From DASRIA01 sp963724065 (GTDB lineage Bacteria > Actinomycetota > Thermoleophilia > Solirubrobacterales > JBBDJG01), in contig CAVRTB010000002.1 in assembly GCA_963724065.1 (NCBI GenBank), positions 186,001 to 250,000 of the forward strand: 64,000 bases of DNA. The letters are read 5' to 3'. Within the stretch, counting starts at the first letter, position 1; every line of letters begins with the position of its first letter. Shown one piece after another: positions 42,466 to 52,300 of the stretch. A program made the translations under genes and the position numbers. The notes under the pieces are model-generated. The model made no database searches. It was given only the letters and a program-made list of their open reading frames with translations, and was not told the DNA's origin.

Positions 42466-42491
42466 GTTTACGAACCTCTGCGTGATGGGTA
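42466..42491 (+). promoter_or_regulatory. Likely SigB/SigF-type promoter for the giant protease gene
   Basis: GTTT (42466-42469), a 17-bp spacer and GGGTA (42487-42491) match the GTTT-N15-17-GGGTA(T) form of Actinobacterial/Firmicute SigB/SigF-dependent promoters. It is 40 bp before the ATG at 42532. The two SigB/F-type sigma genes are encoded just upstream and divergently, so direct control is plausible. Only one example is visible, so a chance match cannot be excluded. Confidence 0.55.
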
Positions 42492-42531
42492 CGCCTGCTT
42501 CCTGAGGGGTCAATCAGAGGGGGAGAGGGCG

Positions 42532-45500
42532 ATGTCCCGCGCCGGAGTGAACGCAAGGCTGGGCAGAATCAGTCGCATACCGCTCGTCGCGGTCATCGTG
42601 CTCGCGCTTGCCGCCCCGGCCTTCGCCGCGTTTCCCGGCACCAACCCGGATGAGAGCGTGCGGCTGAACACGCCGAACGATCCCGACTTCGACCGCTGCG
42701 AGCCGGACAACGAGCAGGGGCCGCCGACCTGCTCCAACACGTTCGACCAGCAGTTCGAGCGCTTCGGGTTCGCGCCGAACGGATCGCAGCTCTCCGCGCT
42801 GTACCACAACCCGACCGACCCTCACACCCAGCGCCTGTCCGCGCAGAACACGCTCGCCGGCCGCAACCCCCTCGGCCAGCTCGCCGGCGTGTCGGCCGAC
42901 CGCGCCTGGAAGTACTCGGCCGGGTCGCCGAGCGTCCAGGTCGCGATCCTCGACACCGGCATCCGCTGGAACAAGGGATCACTGCGCAAGAAGGTCGCGC
43001 TCAACCGCGGCGAGCTCCCGGTGCCGCAGAACGGCGCCTCGGCCTGTGCCCAGTACGACTGCAACAGCGACGGCGCCTTCAACGTCGACGACTACGCGAG
43101 CGACCCGCGCGTCGGGCCGACGGACGGCCGCGACGACGAGCCCGGCGCCGACGCCTTCCTCGATCCCAGCGACCTGCTGGTCGCTTTCAGCGACGGCAGC
43201 GACGACGACGCGAACGGCTACGTCGACGACATCGCCGGTTGGGACTTCTTCGACGACGACAACAACTCCTACGACGCGTCGAGCTATTCCAGCGCGGACA
43301 ATCACGGCTCCGGGCGAGCCGAGGAGGCGGGTGAGCAGACCAACGAAGGCTCCGGCGGCGCCGGCGTGTGCCCCGAATGCCAGGTCGTGCCGATGCGCGT
43401 CTGGGACACGTTCGTGGTCGACACCAACAACTTCGCGCAGGCCGCCCTTTACGCAGCGGACAACGATGTCGAGGTGGTGGAGGGCGCCGTCGGCGCGCTG
43501 TTCAACTCGCGCTTCGCGCGCAGCGCCTTCGAGCACGCATACCGCAAGGGTGTGTTCTTCGCGATCGTGTCGTCGGACCTCAATACGGGTGACCACAACA
43601 TCCCGACGCTCTACGACGAGGCGATGCAGGTGCAGGGCACCGTTGCGGACGTGCACGGGCTCGGTCAGAACCCCCCGCAGCCCTTCCTGGACTTCTTCAA
43701 CAACCTCGGCGTGCCGCTCGGGACCAACGCGCCGATCGGCACGTGGTTCCGCAACTCCGGCACCACCCAGTACGGCGGTCACGCGCACATCGCGATGCCG
43801 GCCGTGACCGGCTCGGCCGCGACGGGCCAGGCCTCGGGCGCGGCGGGCCTCGTGAAGTCCTTTGCGCGTCAGGAGGGCGTCGAGCTCGAGCCCAACGAGG
43901 TCAAGCAGCTGATCACCCTCACCGCCGAGGACGTGGTCGCGGAGAACACGGTCGGGCTCGGCGTTCCCGACCCGGCGCAGCCCGGTTGGGACCAGCACTT
44001 CGGGTACGGGCGCCCCGACCTCGGGCTCGCGCTGGAGCGGGTCGACGAGGGCAAGATCCCGCCGCAGGCGCTGATCACCTCGCCGGAGTGGTTCGAGCCC
44101 CTCAACGTGAACCAGCAGGAGACCGTCGACATCGTCGCGCGCGTATCGGCGAAGCGCGCGGCCGGCTACACCTACCGGCTGCAGTGGGCGCCCGGCATCG
44201 AGCCCCAGGAGAGCGACTTCCGCGAGGTGAACGTGCAGACGCGCACCTCGCCGCTCGACGGCTCGGTCGGGGTCATCGACCTCGACGCCGTTCGCCAGGA
44301 GCTCGACGCGCGCCCGCAGGGCGGCTCCGCGACTGACCCCACCGCACCCTCGAAGGGCCCCGGCGACAAGGACCCGAACGAGCCCGCCTTCACCGTCCGC
44401 GTGGTCGTCACCGACACCGCGGGCAACCGCGGGGAGGACCGCAAGATGCTGTTTGCCTACCGCGACGGCACGCTGCACGAGGGATACTCGAAGGACCTCG
44501 GCACCGGCGGCGAGGCATCGCCGCGCCTGTTCGACCTCGACGGCGACAACGCGCTCGACACCGTCCTCGCCGACTCGAGCGGAGAGCTGCGGGTGCTGAA
44601 CCACGACGGGCAGCCGCTCCCCAGCTTCAACAGCGGGCAGCCGGTGCGCACGCGCCTGTACCCGAACGTGCACCTCGGCTCGGACTCGTTCGAGGCCGTC
44701 GATCCGCCGCGCGAGGTGCTGCGCACTCCGGCGATCGGCGACATCGACGGGGACCTCGAGCCCGAGATCGTCGACTCCGCCGGGGAGCACGTGTACGCGT
44801 GGGAGGCCGACGGATCCCCGGTCGCGGGCTTCCCCGTGCGCATCGACCCCTCGCTGTCGCGCCCGCAGGACCGCACGCGCAACAACCACATCAAGCGCGG
44901 CTTCACGGCGTCGCCGACACTCGGCGACCTCGACGAGGACGGGAGTCTCGAGATCGTCGTGCCGGCGCTCGACCAGCATGTATATGCGTGGGACGGCGAG
45001 GGCAACGCGCTGCCGGGCTTCCCGAAGAAGCTGCGTGACCCGAGCATCCCCGGGGCGGAGATCATCACGACCGCCGCGCTCGGCGACGTGAGCGGCGACG
45101 GCAAGCTCGACATAGTTACGCCGACACAGGAGTTCGACGACAACCCGTCGGCTCCCCAGACCCCGGGCGGTGGCGCGGCCGGCGGCTTCTCGAACTTCCT
45201 CACGAACTTCCTGGCGAACGTGCTGGGCGGCAGCGGGCGCGTCTATGCGGTGGACCGCAACGGCGACGTTCTGCCGGGCTGGCCGACCACGCCGAACGGG
45301 ATCGTGCCCGACGCGCTCCCCTTCGTCGGACCGGGGGTCGACCATGTCCTCGCCAACGTCGACGGCGATCCCGAGCTCGAGGCGATCGGCAACGTCGCCA
45401 GCGGCGACGTCACCGCGACGAACGGCAACGGCTCGAACGCCGCGCAATACGACTCCGAGCCGGCGGGGGGCGAGCACGTCGACAAGTCCAAGGTCATCAA

Positions 45501-47001
45501 CCTCTTCGAGAACCCGATCGCCGCCAACATCGACGGGGTCGCGGGACCGGAGATCATCAAGGGCGGCGTCACGCTGAACCAGGTGGTCAACCTCGGCGTG
45601 GCGGTCGGCCAGAACCTTCCCTACAACCACGTGATTCAGGCCTGGAACGCGCAGACCGGCGCGTCGCTGCCGAGCTTCCCGCAGGCGGTCGAGGACTTCC
45701 AGCTGCTGTCGAGCCCGGCCGTCGCCGATGTCTCGGACTCGCCGGGCAACGAGGTGCTGGTCGGCACCGGCCTCTACTACCTGCGCAACTTCAATGTCGC
45801 GGGCATCGAGGGTGCCGGGTGGCCGAAGTTCACGGGCGGCTGGCTGTTCGCGACGCCGACGATCGGAGACGCGGACGGCGACGGCCAGCTCGAGGTCATG
45901 ACGCTCACCCGCGAGGGCTTCGGCTTCATGTGGGACACCGACCGGCCGGCCTGCGGGACCAACGACGAGTGGTGGACCTCGCGTCACGACGAGTGGAACA
46001 CCGGCGCCTACGGCACCGACTCCCGCCCGCCCGGGACGCCAACCGGCCTCGGCTTCAACCTGATCGGCGAGAACGTGGTCACCCTGTCGTGGACCGCGCC
46101 CGGCGACGACTGGCTCTGCGGGCAGGGCGACGAGTACCGCATCCTCGCCTCCAACCAGCCGATCGAGCACCCGAGCGACGGCACCGTCATCGGCGACTTC
46201 GCCGCGACCGCCTCGGCCGGCCAGACGCAGAGCAAGCTGGTCACGAACCTCAGCGGCCAGTACCGCTACTTCGCCGTCATGTACCGCGACGACGCGGGCA
46301 ACTGGGGCAGGCTCGCGAGCGCGTCACTGGGCTACACACGGCCGAAGGGAGCGACGCCTTTGCGCGCCTCGCTCGTACCCGCCTACCAGCAGTGCACCTC
46401 GCCGGACCGCGTCCACGGGCCGCCGCTGGGCGATCCCTCCTGCTCGACGCCTACACAGCAGTCGAGCAGTCTCACCGTTGGCTCGCCCGACGCCAATGGA
46501 TCGGTCGCCAACTCGGCCGGCTCGGTGCGTCTCAGCGCGATCGTCGGCGATCCCTCGACGGGGACCGACGAGGCGGACGTGGGCATCGCGATCGACATCA
46601 CGGACGTGCGCTGCGCGCAGACGAACACCGCGTGTCCCTCTGGTCAGGGATCGGACTACGCGGGACGGCTGATGGCGACCTCGAGCCTGCGCCTCACCGA
46701 CAAGGGGAACGGCCCGTCGGAGCAGCAGGACGCAACGGTCGTGGACACCCCGATCGAGATCCCATTCGGCTGCACGACCACGGCGGGCACGGGGGTGGGC
46801 GGCCACTGCGCGCTCAACACGACGATGGATGCCCTCCTGCCGGGGGCCGTCGTCGAGGGCAGGCGCGCGATCTGGCAACTGGGCGCGCTCACGGTCAAGG
46901 ACGCGGGACCCAACGGCACCGGCTACGGAACCGGCTGCCCGAGCACTTGCGGCGACGGTGACGAAACGGTATTCATGCGCCAGGGAGTGTTCGTTCCATG
47001 A
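42532..47001 (+). CDS. Giant secreted subtilisin-like protease with FG-GAP-type repeats and shared C-terminal module
   Basis: A 1489-residue exported protein. Signal peptide (about 1-36, cut near AFA-AFP). S8 domain about 95-540 with Asp141 (VAILDTGIRW), His258 (ADNHGSGRA) and Ser428 in VTGSAATGQASG, a variant of GTSxAAP. Residues about 660-1150 are repeated D-x-D-G-D units (FDLDGDNALDTV, IGDIDGDLEPEIV, LGDLDEDGSLEIV, LGDVSGDGKLDIV), like FG-GAP/integrin-type calcium sites, with a fibronectin-III-like part at about 1165-1265. Residues 1270-1489 are a module shared with the end of the 3587-aa protein. A good Shine-Dalgarno and a SigB/F-type promoter precede it. Confidence 0.88.
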   Translation: MSRAGVNARLGRISRIPLVAVIVLALAAPAFAAFPGTNPDESVRLNTPNDPDFDRCEPDNEQGPPTCSNTFDQQFERFGFAPNGSQLSALYHNPTDPHTQRLSAQNTLAGRNPLGQLAGVSADRAWKYSAGSPSVQVAILDTGIRWNKGSLRKKVALNRGELPVPQNGASACAQYDCNSDGAFNVDDYASDPRVGPTDGRDDEPGADAFLDPSDLLVAFSDGSDDDANGYVDDIAGWDFFDDDNNSYDASSYSSADNHGSGRAEEAGEQTNEGSGGAGVCPECQVVPMRVWDTFVVDTNNFAQAALYAADNDVEVVEGAVGALFNSRFARSAFEHAYRKGVFFAIVSSDLNTGDHNIPTLYDEAMQVQGTVADVHGLGQNPPQPFLDFFNNLGVPLGTNAPIGTWFRNSGTTQYGGHAHIAMPAVTGSAATGQASGAAGLVKSFARQEGVELEPNEVKQLITLTAEDVVAENTVGLGVPDPAQPGWDQHFGYGRPDLGLALERVDEGKIPPQALITSPEWFEPLNVNQQETVDIVARVSAKRAAGYTYRLQWAPGIEPQESDFREVNVQTRTSPLDGSVGVIDLDAVRQELDARPQGGSATDPTAPSKGPGDKDPNEPAFTVRVVVTDTAGNRGEDRKMLFAYRDGTLHEGYSKDLGTGGEASPRLFDLDGDNALDTVLADSSGELRVLNHDGQPLPSFNSGQPVRTRLYPNVHLGSDSFEAVDPPREVLRTPAIGDIDGDLEPEIVDSAGEHVYAWEADGSPVAGFPVRIDPSLSRPQDRTRNNHIKRGFTASPTLGDLDEDGSLEIVVPALDQHVYAWDGEGNALPGFPKKLRDPSIPGAEIITTAALGDVSGDGKLDIVTPTQEFDDNPSAPQTPGGGAAGGFSNFLTNFLANVLGGSGRVYAVDRNGDVLPGWPTTPNGIVPDALPFVGPGVDHVLANVDGDPELEAIGNVASGDVTATNGNGSNAAQYDSEPAGGEHVDKSKVINLFENPIAANIDGVAGPEIIKGGVTLNQVVNLGVAVGQNLPYNHVIQAWNAQTGASLPSFPQAVEDFQLLSSPAVADVSDSPGNEVLVGTGLYYLRNFNVAGIEGAGWPKFTGGWLFATPTIGDADGDGQLEVMTLTREGFGFMWDTDRPACGTNDEWWTSRHDEWNTGAYGTDSRPPGTPTGLGFNLIGENVVTLSWTAPGDDWLCGQGDEYRILASNQPIEHPSDGTVIGDFAATASAGQTQSKLVTNLSGQYRYFAVMYRDDAGNWGRLASASLGYTRPKGATPLRASLVPAYQQCTSPDRVHGPPLGDPSCSTPTQQSSSLTVGSPDANGSVANSAGSVRLSAIVGDPSTGTDEADVGIAIDITDVRCAQTNTACPSGQGSDYAGRLMATSSLRLTDKGNGPSEQQDATVVDTPIEIPFGCTTTAGTGVGGHCALNTTMDALLPGAVVEGRRAIWQLGALTVKDAGPNGTGYGTGCPSTCGDGDETVFMRQGVFVP
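46339..46998 (+). other. C-terminal module shared by the two giant secreted proteins (copy 1)
   Basis: Residues 1270-1489 of the protease. They begin RPKGATPLRASLVPAYQQC, then PDRVHGPPLGDPSC, SLTVGSPDANG, DEADVGIAIDITDVRC, LRLTDKGNGPS, ALLPGAVVEGRRAIWQLG and end VFMRQGVFVP. The counterpart in the 3587-aa protein has the same blocks in the same order. It is beta-rich with conserved Cys. I do not recognise a described domain. Confidence 0.85.
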
Positions 47002-47068
47002 GGCTTAGCTCCGCCCGCGAGGGCGGAGCGCCAAGCTACTTGGCGAGCATGAAGCTCCCAGGTTGACC

Positions 47069-47102
47069 GAGAAGGGCGGTCCCCAGCGGGCCGCCCTTTC
47101 TC
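47069..47102 (+). terminator. Intrinsic terminator of the giant protease gene
   Basis: GAGAAGGGCGG (47069-47079) pairs with CCGCCCTTTCTC (47091-47102), one T bulged, followed by CGTTCC. The stem begins 67 bp after the stop. Confidence 0.7.
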
Positions 47103-47120
47103 GTTCCGGCGGCGGTTGAA

Positions 47121-47194
47121 GCGTCCGCCCGTGGGTCCTCCCCGGAGGCCTAAAAGGCGTCTTGAGCCTCCGGGGAGGACCCCCGACCGGACGC
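47121..47194. repeat. Long inverted repeat between convergent transcripts
   Basis: A perfect 17-bp inverted pair (47133-47149 with 47166-47182) with a 16-nt loop; similarity extends outward to 47121 and 47194 (about 25 of 29 positions in each arm). It lies after the protease terminator and before the lipoprotein gene end, and has a T/A-rich loop. It may end the minus-strand lipoprotein transcript or be an inserted repeat. Confidence 0.6.
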
Positions 47195-47241
47195 GGCGAG
47201 CGGAGCGACGAATGGGCGGCCGCAGCCGCTGAAGAAGAGTG

Positions 47242-47748
47242 TCAGTCCTTGCCCTTGAGGCCGGCTAGGCAGCCGTCGTACGCCTTCTTGCGCAACTCCG
47301 AGGGGAACCCGCGCGAGTAGTCCTTCGCGATCTCGGCGGCGGACTTGTCGCCGTCCTTGAGGTCCTTCTCGAGTGGCTTCGGCAGGAAGTTGCGGCACAC
47401 CGTCCTGGCCGTGCTGAACGTGTTGGACGCGGTCAGCTCCTGGCTCTTGGAGCCGGATCCTCCGCCGCTCCCCGAGCCGCTGCTGTCGTCATCGGAGCCG
47501 CCAGAGGTGCTACCGCCCTTGTCGTCCCCCGGCTCGCGCGTCTTGGTCGTGCCCGTGCGGTCCTCACTCGTGGCCGTGCGCTCGCGCGTCGTGCCGCTCT
47601 CGGTCGTGCCGGTGGTGCCGGTCGTGGTCTCGACCGTTCCGGCGCCCGTCGTGGAGTTGTCGGGCTCGTCGTCGCCGCCGCAGCCGGCGAGTGCGAGTGT
47701 CGCGACGACCAGCAACGCCGCCGCCGATGTTCCGTTGAGTCTCGTCAT
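47242..47748 (-). CDS. Putative lipoprotein with Thr/Ser/Gly-rich linker
   Basis: A 168-residue exported protein. AALLVVATLALAGCGGDD contains a lipobox (LALAGC), so Cys about 25 would be lipid-modified. Residues about 30-105 are a low-complexity linker (TTGTTGTTESGTTRERTATS, then GGSDDDSSGSGSGGGSGS). The last 60 residues are a small folded domain with three Cys (TVCRNFLP, YDGCLAG). ATG 47748 (MTRLNG) is preferred to an upstream ATG at 47769. Role unknown; the shape is that of a surface-tethered small domain. Confidence 0.75.
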   Translation of the reverse strand: MTRLNGTSAAALLVVATLALAGCGGDDEPDNSTTGAGTVETTTGTTGTTESGTTRERTATSEDRTGTTKTREPGDDKGGSTSGGSDDDSSGSGSGGGSGSKSQELTASNTFSTARTVCRNFLPKPLEKDLKDGDKSAAEIAKDYSRGFPSELRKKAYDGCLAGLKGKD

Positions 47749-47800
47749 GGCCGGGGCCAGGATAGCCAAAGCTCCCGGAATCGGTTCCGGTTGCGGCTTC

Positions 47801-49201
47801 CTACGGGCAATTACTGCCGGTACAAACCCTGTCCAGCGCCAACTGGGCGGACAGGGCGGCGGTCGACGGGTCGTTCGCCGCGTTGCCGTCCCCGAGCAGA
47901 TTGTTCATCTCGTACGGATCCGCCGTCAGGTCGTAGTACTCCCGGAAGCGGATCGACTGACCGTCCGCGTCATAGGTCTCGATGTAATGAGAGGTCGGCG
48001 TCTGGAGCGCTGCCCACCCCGGCCCGCCGTTGATCGAGGCATGCTCCTCCAACAGGCGCGAGCGGTTCTGCGCCGGGTCGATCATCGAGCGCCCGTCCAT
48101 CGGCACGGAGACCGCGAGCCCGCCGCCGACGGCGTCGACCATCGTGGGGGCGACGTCGATGTTCGCGACGAGTCGCGCATCCGTCGCTCCCTCGACCACG
48201 TGACCGGGCCAGCGCACGTACATCGGCACCCGCACCGACTCGTCGTACGGATACCCCTTCGAATCGAGTCCGTGCTCGCCCCACTCGTATCCGTTGTCGG
48301 ACATGAAGATCGCGATCGTGTTGGATGCCTCGTCGTTGCTCTCGAGCGTCGAGAACACCTGCCCTACGAGGTCGTCGACCGACATCAGCGTGCGCAGCTG
48401 GCCGATCCGGGTGGCCTCGATCAACTCCGAATCGTCGGTCTGGTTCTGGATGTGGACGGGTTTGTCGCTCTTGTCCGCCTCGAAGTAGCTGGGCGGCTGG
48501 TTGAACGCGGGCACGTCCGCGTTCGCATAGAGCGGCTCGGCCTGGAACGGCGCGTGCGGCGCCGTGGTCGAGACCTGCATGAACCACGGGGTCGCGTCCT
48601 GGGCCTCGGCCTCGTTGATGAAGCGGATCGCGTGGTCCTTGAAGTACGTGGTCGCGTAGGTGTTGATGTTCTTGACGACTCCGTTCTCGTTGGCCCTGAA
48701 GGGGCCGTAGCCGGCGGTCGCGATCGCCCAGTCGTCGTATGACATCGGGTTGCGGAGCAAGTTCCAGCCGTTGAGGTACTTGCCGAAGTGAGCTGTGCGA
48801 TATCCACTGTCCCTGAGGTACTGCTGGATCGTGAACCGGGTGTCGAGCAGCTGGGAGGACTCGTTGTCGCGCACGCCGTGGTTGTGGACGTAGCGGCCGG
48901 TGAAGATCGACGAGCGCGCCGGGCAGCAGAGCGGTGTGGTGATGAAGGCCTGGGTGAACTTCGTCCCCCCCGTCTCGAACAAGGCGCGGGTCTGCGGCAA
49001 GACCTCCATCGTGCCCGCCGCGCGCTGATCGTCGGTGAGGATCAGGAGGATGTTGGGGCGCCCGAGATGTTGCGCCATAGCGGCATCGACGCCGGGCCAG
49101 AGGCACACCAGCACGGCAAAAGCCCCCAAGAACCAGGCCTTCCGTGACGATCCCCTTCCCTGACGCCGAGGAACAGCCCCTGCGCTTCGCCCCCCATTCA
49201 T
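47801..49201 (-). CDS. Exported sulfatase
   Basis: A 466-residue type I sulfatase. PNILLILTDDQR (Asp57, Asp58) forms the metal site and PLCCPARSSIFTGRYVHNHG contains C-x-P-x-R (Cys92-Arg96), whose Cys is converted to formylglycine by a maturation enzyme. VSTTAPHAPF and FMSDNGYEWGEHG are further conserved metal/substrate elements. The N-terminal basic stretch and hydrophobic segment (KAWFLGAFAVLVCLWPGVDA) predict export. It hydrolyses a sulfate ester, perhaps on a polysaccharide or protein. It is divergent from the 3587-aa protein gene. Confidence 0.92.
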   Translation of the reverse strand: MNGGRSAGAVPRRQGRGSSRKAWFLGAFAVLVCLWPGVDAAMAQHLGRPNILLILTDDQRAAGTMEVLPQTRALFETGGTKFTQAFITTPLCCPARSSIFTGRYVHNHGVRDNESSQLLDTRFTIQQYLRDSGYRTAHFGKYLNGWNLLRNPMSYDDWAIATAGYGPFRANENGVVKNINTYATTYFKDHAIRFINEAEAQDATPWFMQVSTTAPHAPFQAEPLYANADVPAFNQPPSYFEADKSDKPVHIQNQTDDSELIEATRIGQLRTLMSVDDLVGQVFSTLESNDEASNTIAIFMSDNGYEWGEHGLDSKGYPYDESVRVPMYVRWPGHVVEGATDARLVANIDVAPTMVDAVGGGLAVSVPMDGRSMIDPAQNRSRLLEEHASINGGPGWAALQTPTSHYIETYDADGQSIRFREYYDLTADPYEMNNLLGDGNAANDPSTAALSAQLALDRVCTGSNCP

Positions 49202-49352
49202 CGTCGAAGAGAGGCTACCACGGGGTACTCCGCACGCGCGCGCATAGGACACGATGACCAGGACACGGATGGCTCCGACGCATTAGACTCGCCCACGTGG
49301 GAGGCACGGGGGTTGTGGATAGAAGCAGGGGTGCTTCGCGGGGACGGGTTGA

Positions 49353-52300
49353 TTGAGGCGCGGTCCTTCACCAGCAAGGCGGCTCTTCATCGCCGCTGCG
49401 ATGGCGCTTGCCGCCATGCCCGCCGCTGCCGGCGCCCAGCATTCGAAGCTTTCGCTCGAATCGATCGGGCCGGCTGGTGGCAACGGAAACCTGCCCGCCG
49501 AGGTCGTCGGAGCACGTGACGCGAACAAGCGCGTCTACCTGAGCACAGCCGAGCCGCTCACGTCCGGGGACACCGACGCCTCGATCGATCTCTACAGCCG
49601 CACCGGTGGGAACACGACATTGCTGTCCACCGGCACGGGTGGTGGGAACGGCGCCGCCGCGGCCAACTTCGGGCGGGCGGTCCAAGCGGGGACGAAGGTC
49701 ATCTTCCAGACGGACGAGAGCCTTGCCGCGTCGGACACCGACTCCGCGCTCGACGTCTACGTGCACGACGGCGCTACGACGACCCTGGTCTCGACCGGCC
49801 CCGGAGGCGATGCCAACGGGTCCTTCGACAGCTACTACGCCGGTGCCTCGAGCGACGGCAGCCGGGTGTTCTTCACGACCCGCGGCGCGCTCGTGGGCGC
49901 AGACACCGACACGTCGCTCGACGTCTACGAGCGCGCGAGCGCCACGACGACCCTGATCTCGACCGGCCCGAACGGGGGCAACGGGGACAAGCACGCCGAC
50001 CTCGCGGGTCTCAGCGAGGACGGGACGAAGGCCTTCATTCACACCTCGGAGCCCTTGGTCGCAAGCGACACGGACATCGTTCAGGACGTGTACCAGCGCG
50101 CAGGCGGAACGACCACGATGCTGTCGATCGGCCCGAACGGCGGCGTGGGCGCCCCGCCGGCCACCTATTCCGGCAGCTCGCTCGACGGCAGCAAGGTGTT
50201 CTTCCGCACCGCCGAGTCCCTGCTCGCGAGCGACACCGACGCCGGGCCCGACGTATACGAGCGGGCCAATGCGACGACCACCACGATCCACTCGATCAGC
50301 CCGAGCGGCGGCCAGAGCGGAGCGGCGGCGACGTTCGTCGGCGCCTCCGAGGACGGCTCCAAGGTGTTCGTCACGAGCGCCGAGAAGCTGATCGCCGCGC
50401 CCGTCGATCGCGACAGCATGAACGACGTCTACATGAGCTCGGGCGGGACGCTCACCCAGATCAGCGCAGGCGGCAACGACGTCATCGCGACCAATGCGTA
50501 CCTCACCGGGACGTCGGCCGACGGCACCCGGGTCTTCATCCGGTCCGAGGAGGCGCTGGTCGCGGGCGACACCGACAATTACCAGGACATCTACGAGTAC
50601 TCGACCGCGAGCGGGACGCTCACGCGCCTGTCACTCGGACCGGCCGGGGGCAACGGGGCCGCGGCCTCATTCTTCGGCGGTGCCTCGGATGACGGCACGC
50701 GTGTCTTCCTCACGACGGCCGAGCCGCTGACGACCGAGGACACCGACGCCAGCGCGGACGTCTACGAACGACACAGCGGGTCCACATATCTGGTGAGCGC
50801 GGGCGCGAGCGGAGGCAACGGCGCCTTCGACGTGAGCTTCCATGCGGTCTCGCCCGACGGCCAGCGTGCGATCTTCCGTACGTCGGAGTCGCTGCTCACG
50901 GCCGACTCCGACGCCACCGCGGACGTGTACTCGGCCAACGTGCCGGGCACCGTGACGGTCCAGCTCGACGCGGTCCCGGACGACCCGCAGGACTTCACCT
51001 TCCAGGCGTTCGGGTTGGACGACGGGTTCGGGTTCTCGCCGCCCGGTTTCGGCCCGACCGACTTCACGCTCGACGACGACGCGAATGCAACGCTCCCCAA
51101 CCAGCAGGTGTTCGTCGGCGTTACGCCCGGCTCGGGCTACTCCGTCACGCATGCGGCCGTGCAGGGCTGGGACCTGAGCGCCGCGACGTGCGACAACGGC
51201 AGCCCGCCCGCCTCGATCGAGGTGGATCCCGGCCAGAACGTGACCTGCACCTTCACCGAGCAGAAGCGTGGCCAGATCGTCGTCGTGGTCGACAGTGTGC
51301 CCGACGACGCCCAGGACTTCGGCTTCACCGCCGGCGGCGGCCTCAATCCGGCGTCGTTCCAGCTCGACGACGACTCGGACCCCACGCTCGCTAACACCAT
51401 GACGTTCGCGGACGTCCCGATCGGCGCCGGCTACTCGCTCTCCCAGGACGCCCTGCCGCCCGGATGGACGCAGGCGGGCGTGAGCTGCAGCGACGGCAGC
51501 GCGCCCTCGAACATCGGCATCTCGGCCGGGGAGACGGTCACCTGCACATACACGAACAACAAGCCCGGGCAGATCCTCGTCGTGAAGGACGCCCAGCCGA
51601 ACGACGCGCAGGACTTCAGCTTCACGGCCGGCGGAGGGTTGTCACCGGCCACCTTCCAGCTCGACGACGACGCGGACCCGACGCTCGAGCGCGTGTTCAC
51701 GTTCAGCGACGTGACGCCCGGTAGCGGCTACTCGCTGTCGGAGAGCATCCCGAGCGGCTGGGTCCAGGGCAGCGCGTCGTGCGACGACGGCAGCCCGATC
51801 TCGAACGTCAGCGTCAGCCCGGGCGAGGTGGTGACCTGCACGTTCACGAACCTCAAGCGCGGGCAGATCGTGATCGTCAAGGACGCGCAGCCCAACGACG
51901 CCCAGGACTTCACGTTCACGGCGTCCGGGGGCCTGACCCCGACGAGCTTCCAACTCGACGACGACTCCGACGGCACGCTCTCGAACACTCGGACCTTCAC
52001 CAACATCGCCCCCGGCACCGGCTACTCGGTCTCCGAGACCGTTCCGACGGGATGGGACCAGGGCAGCGCGACGTGCAGCGACGGCAGCTTGGCATCGAAC
52101 ATCGGCGTGAGCGCGGGTGAGGTCGTCACCTGCACGTTCACGAACCTCAAGCGCGGGCAGATCGTGATCGTGCAGAACACCGTGCCGAACAACGGGCAGG
52201 ACTTCAGCTTCACCGCAGGCGGGGGACTCTCGCCCACGTCGTTCTCGCTCGACGACGACAACAACCCCACGCTCTCCAACACCCGCACGTTCACAAACCT

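Noticed and set aside
42979..46170. 1063-codon minus-strand frame opposite the giant protease
   Set aside because: Shadow frame: the plus strand has a signal peptide, triad and calcium-type repeats.
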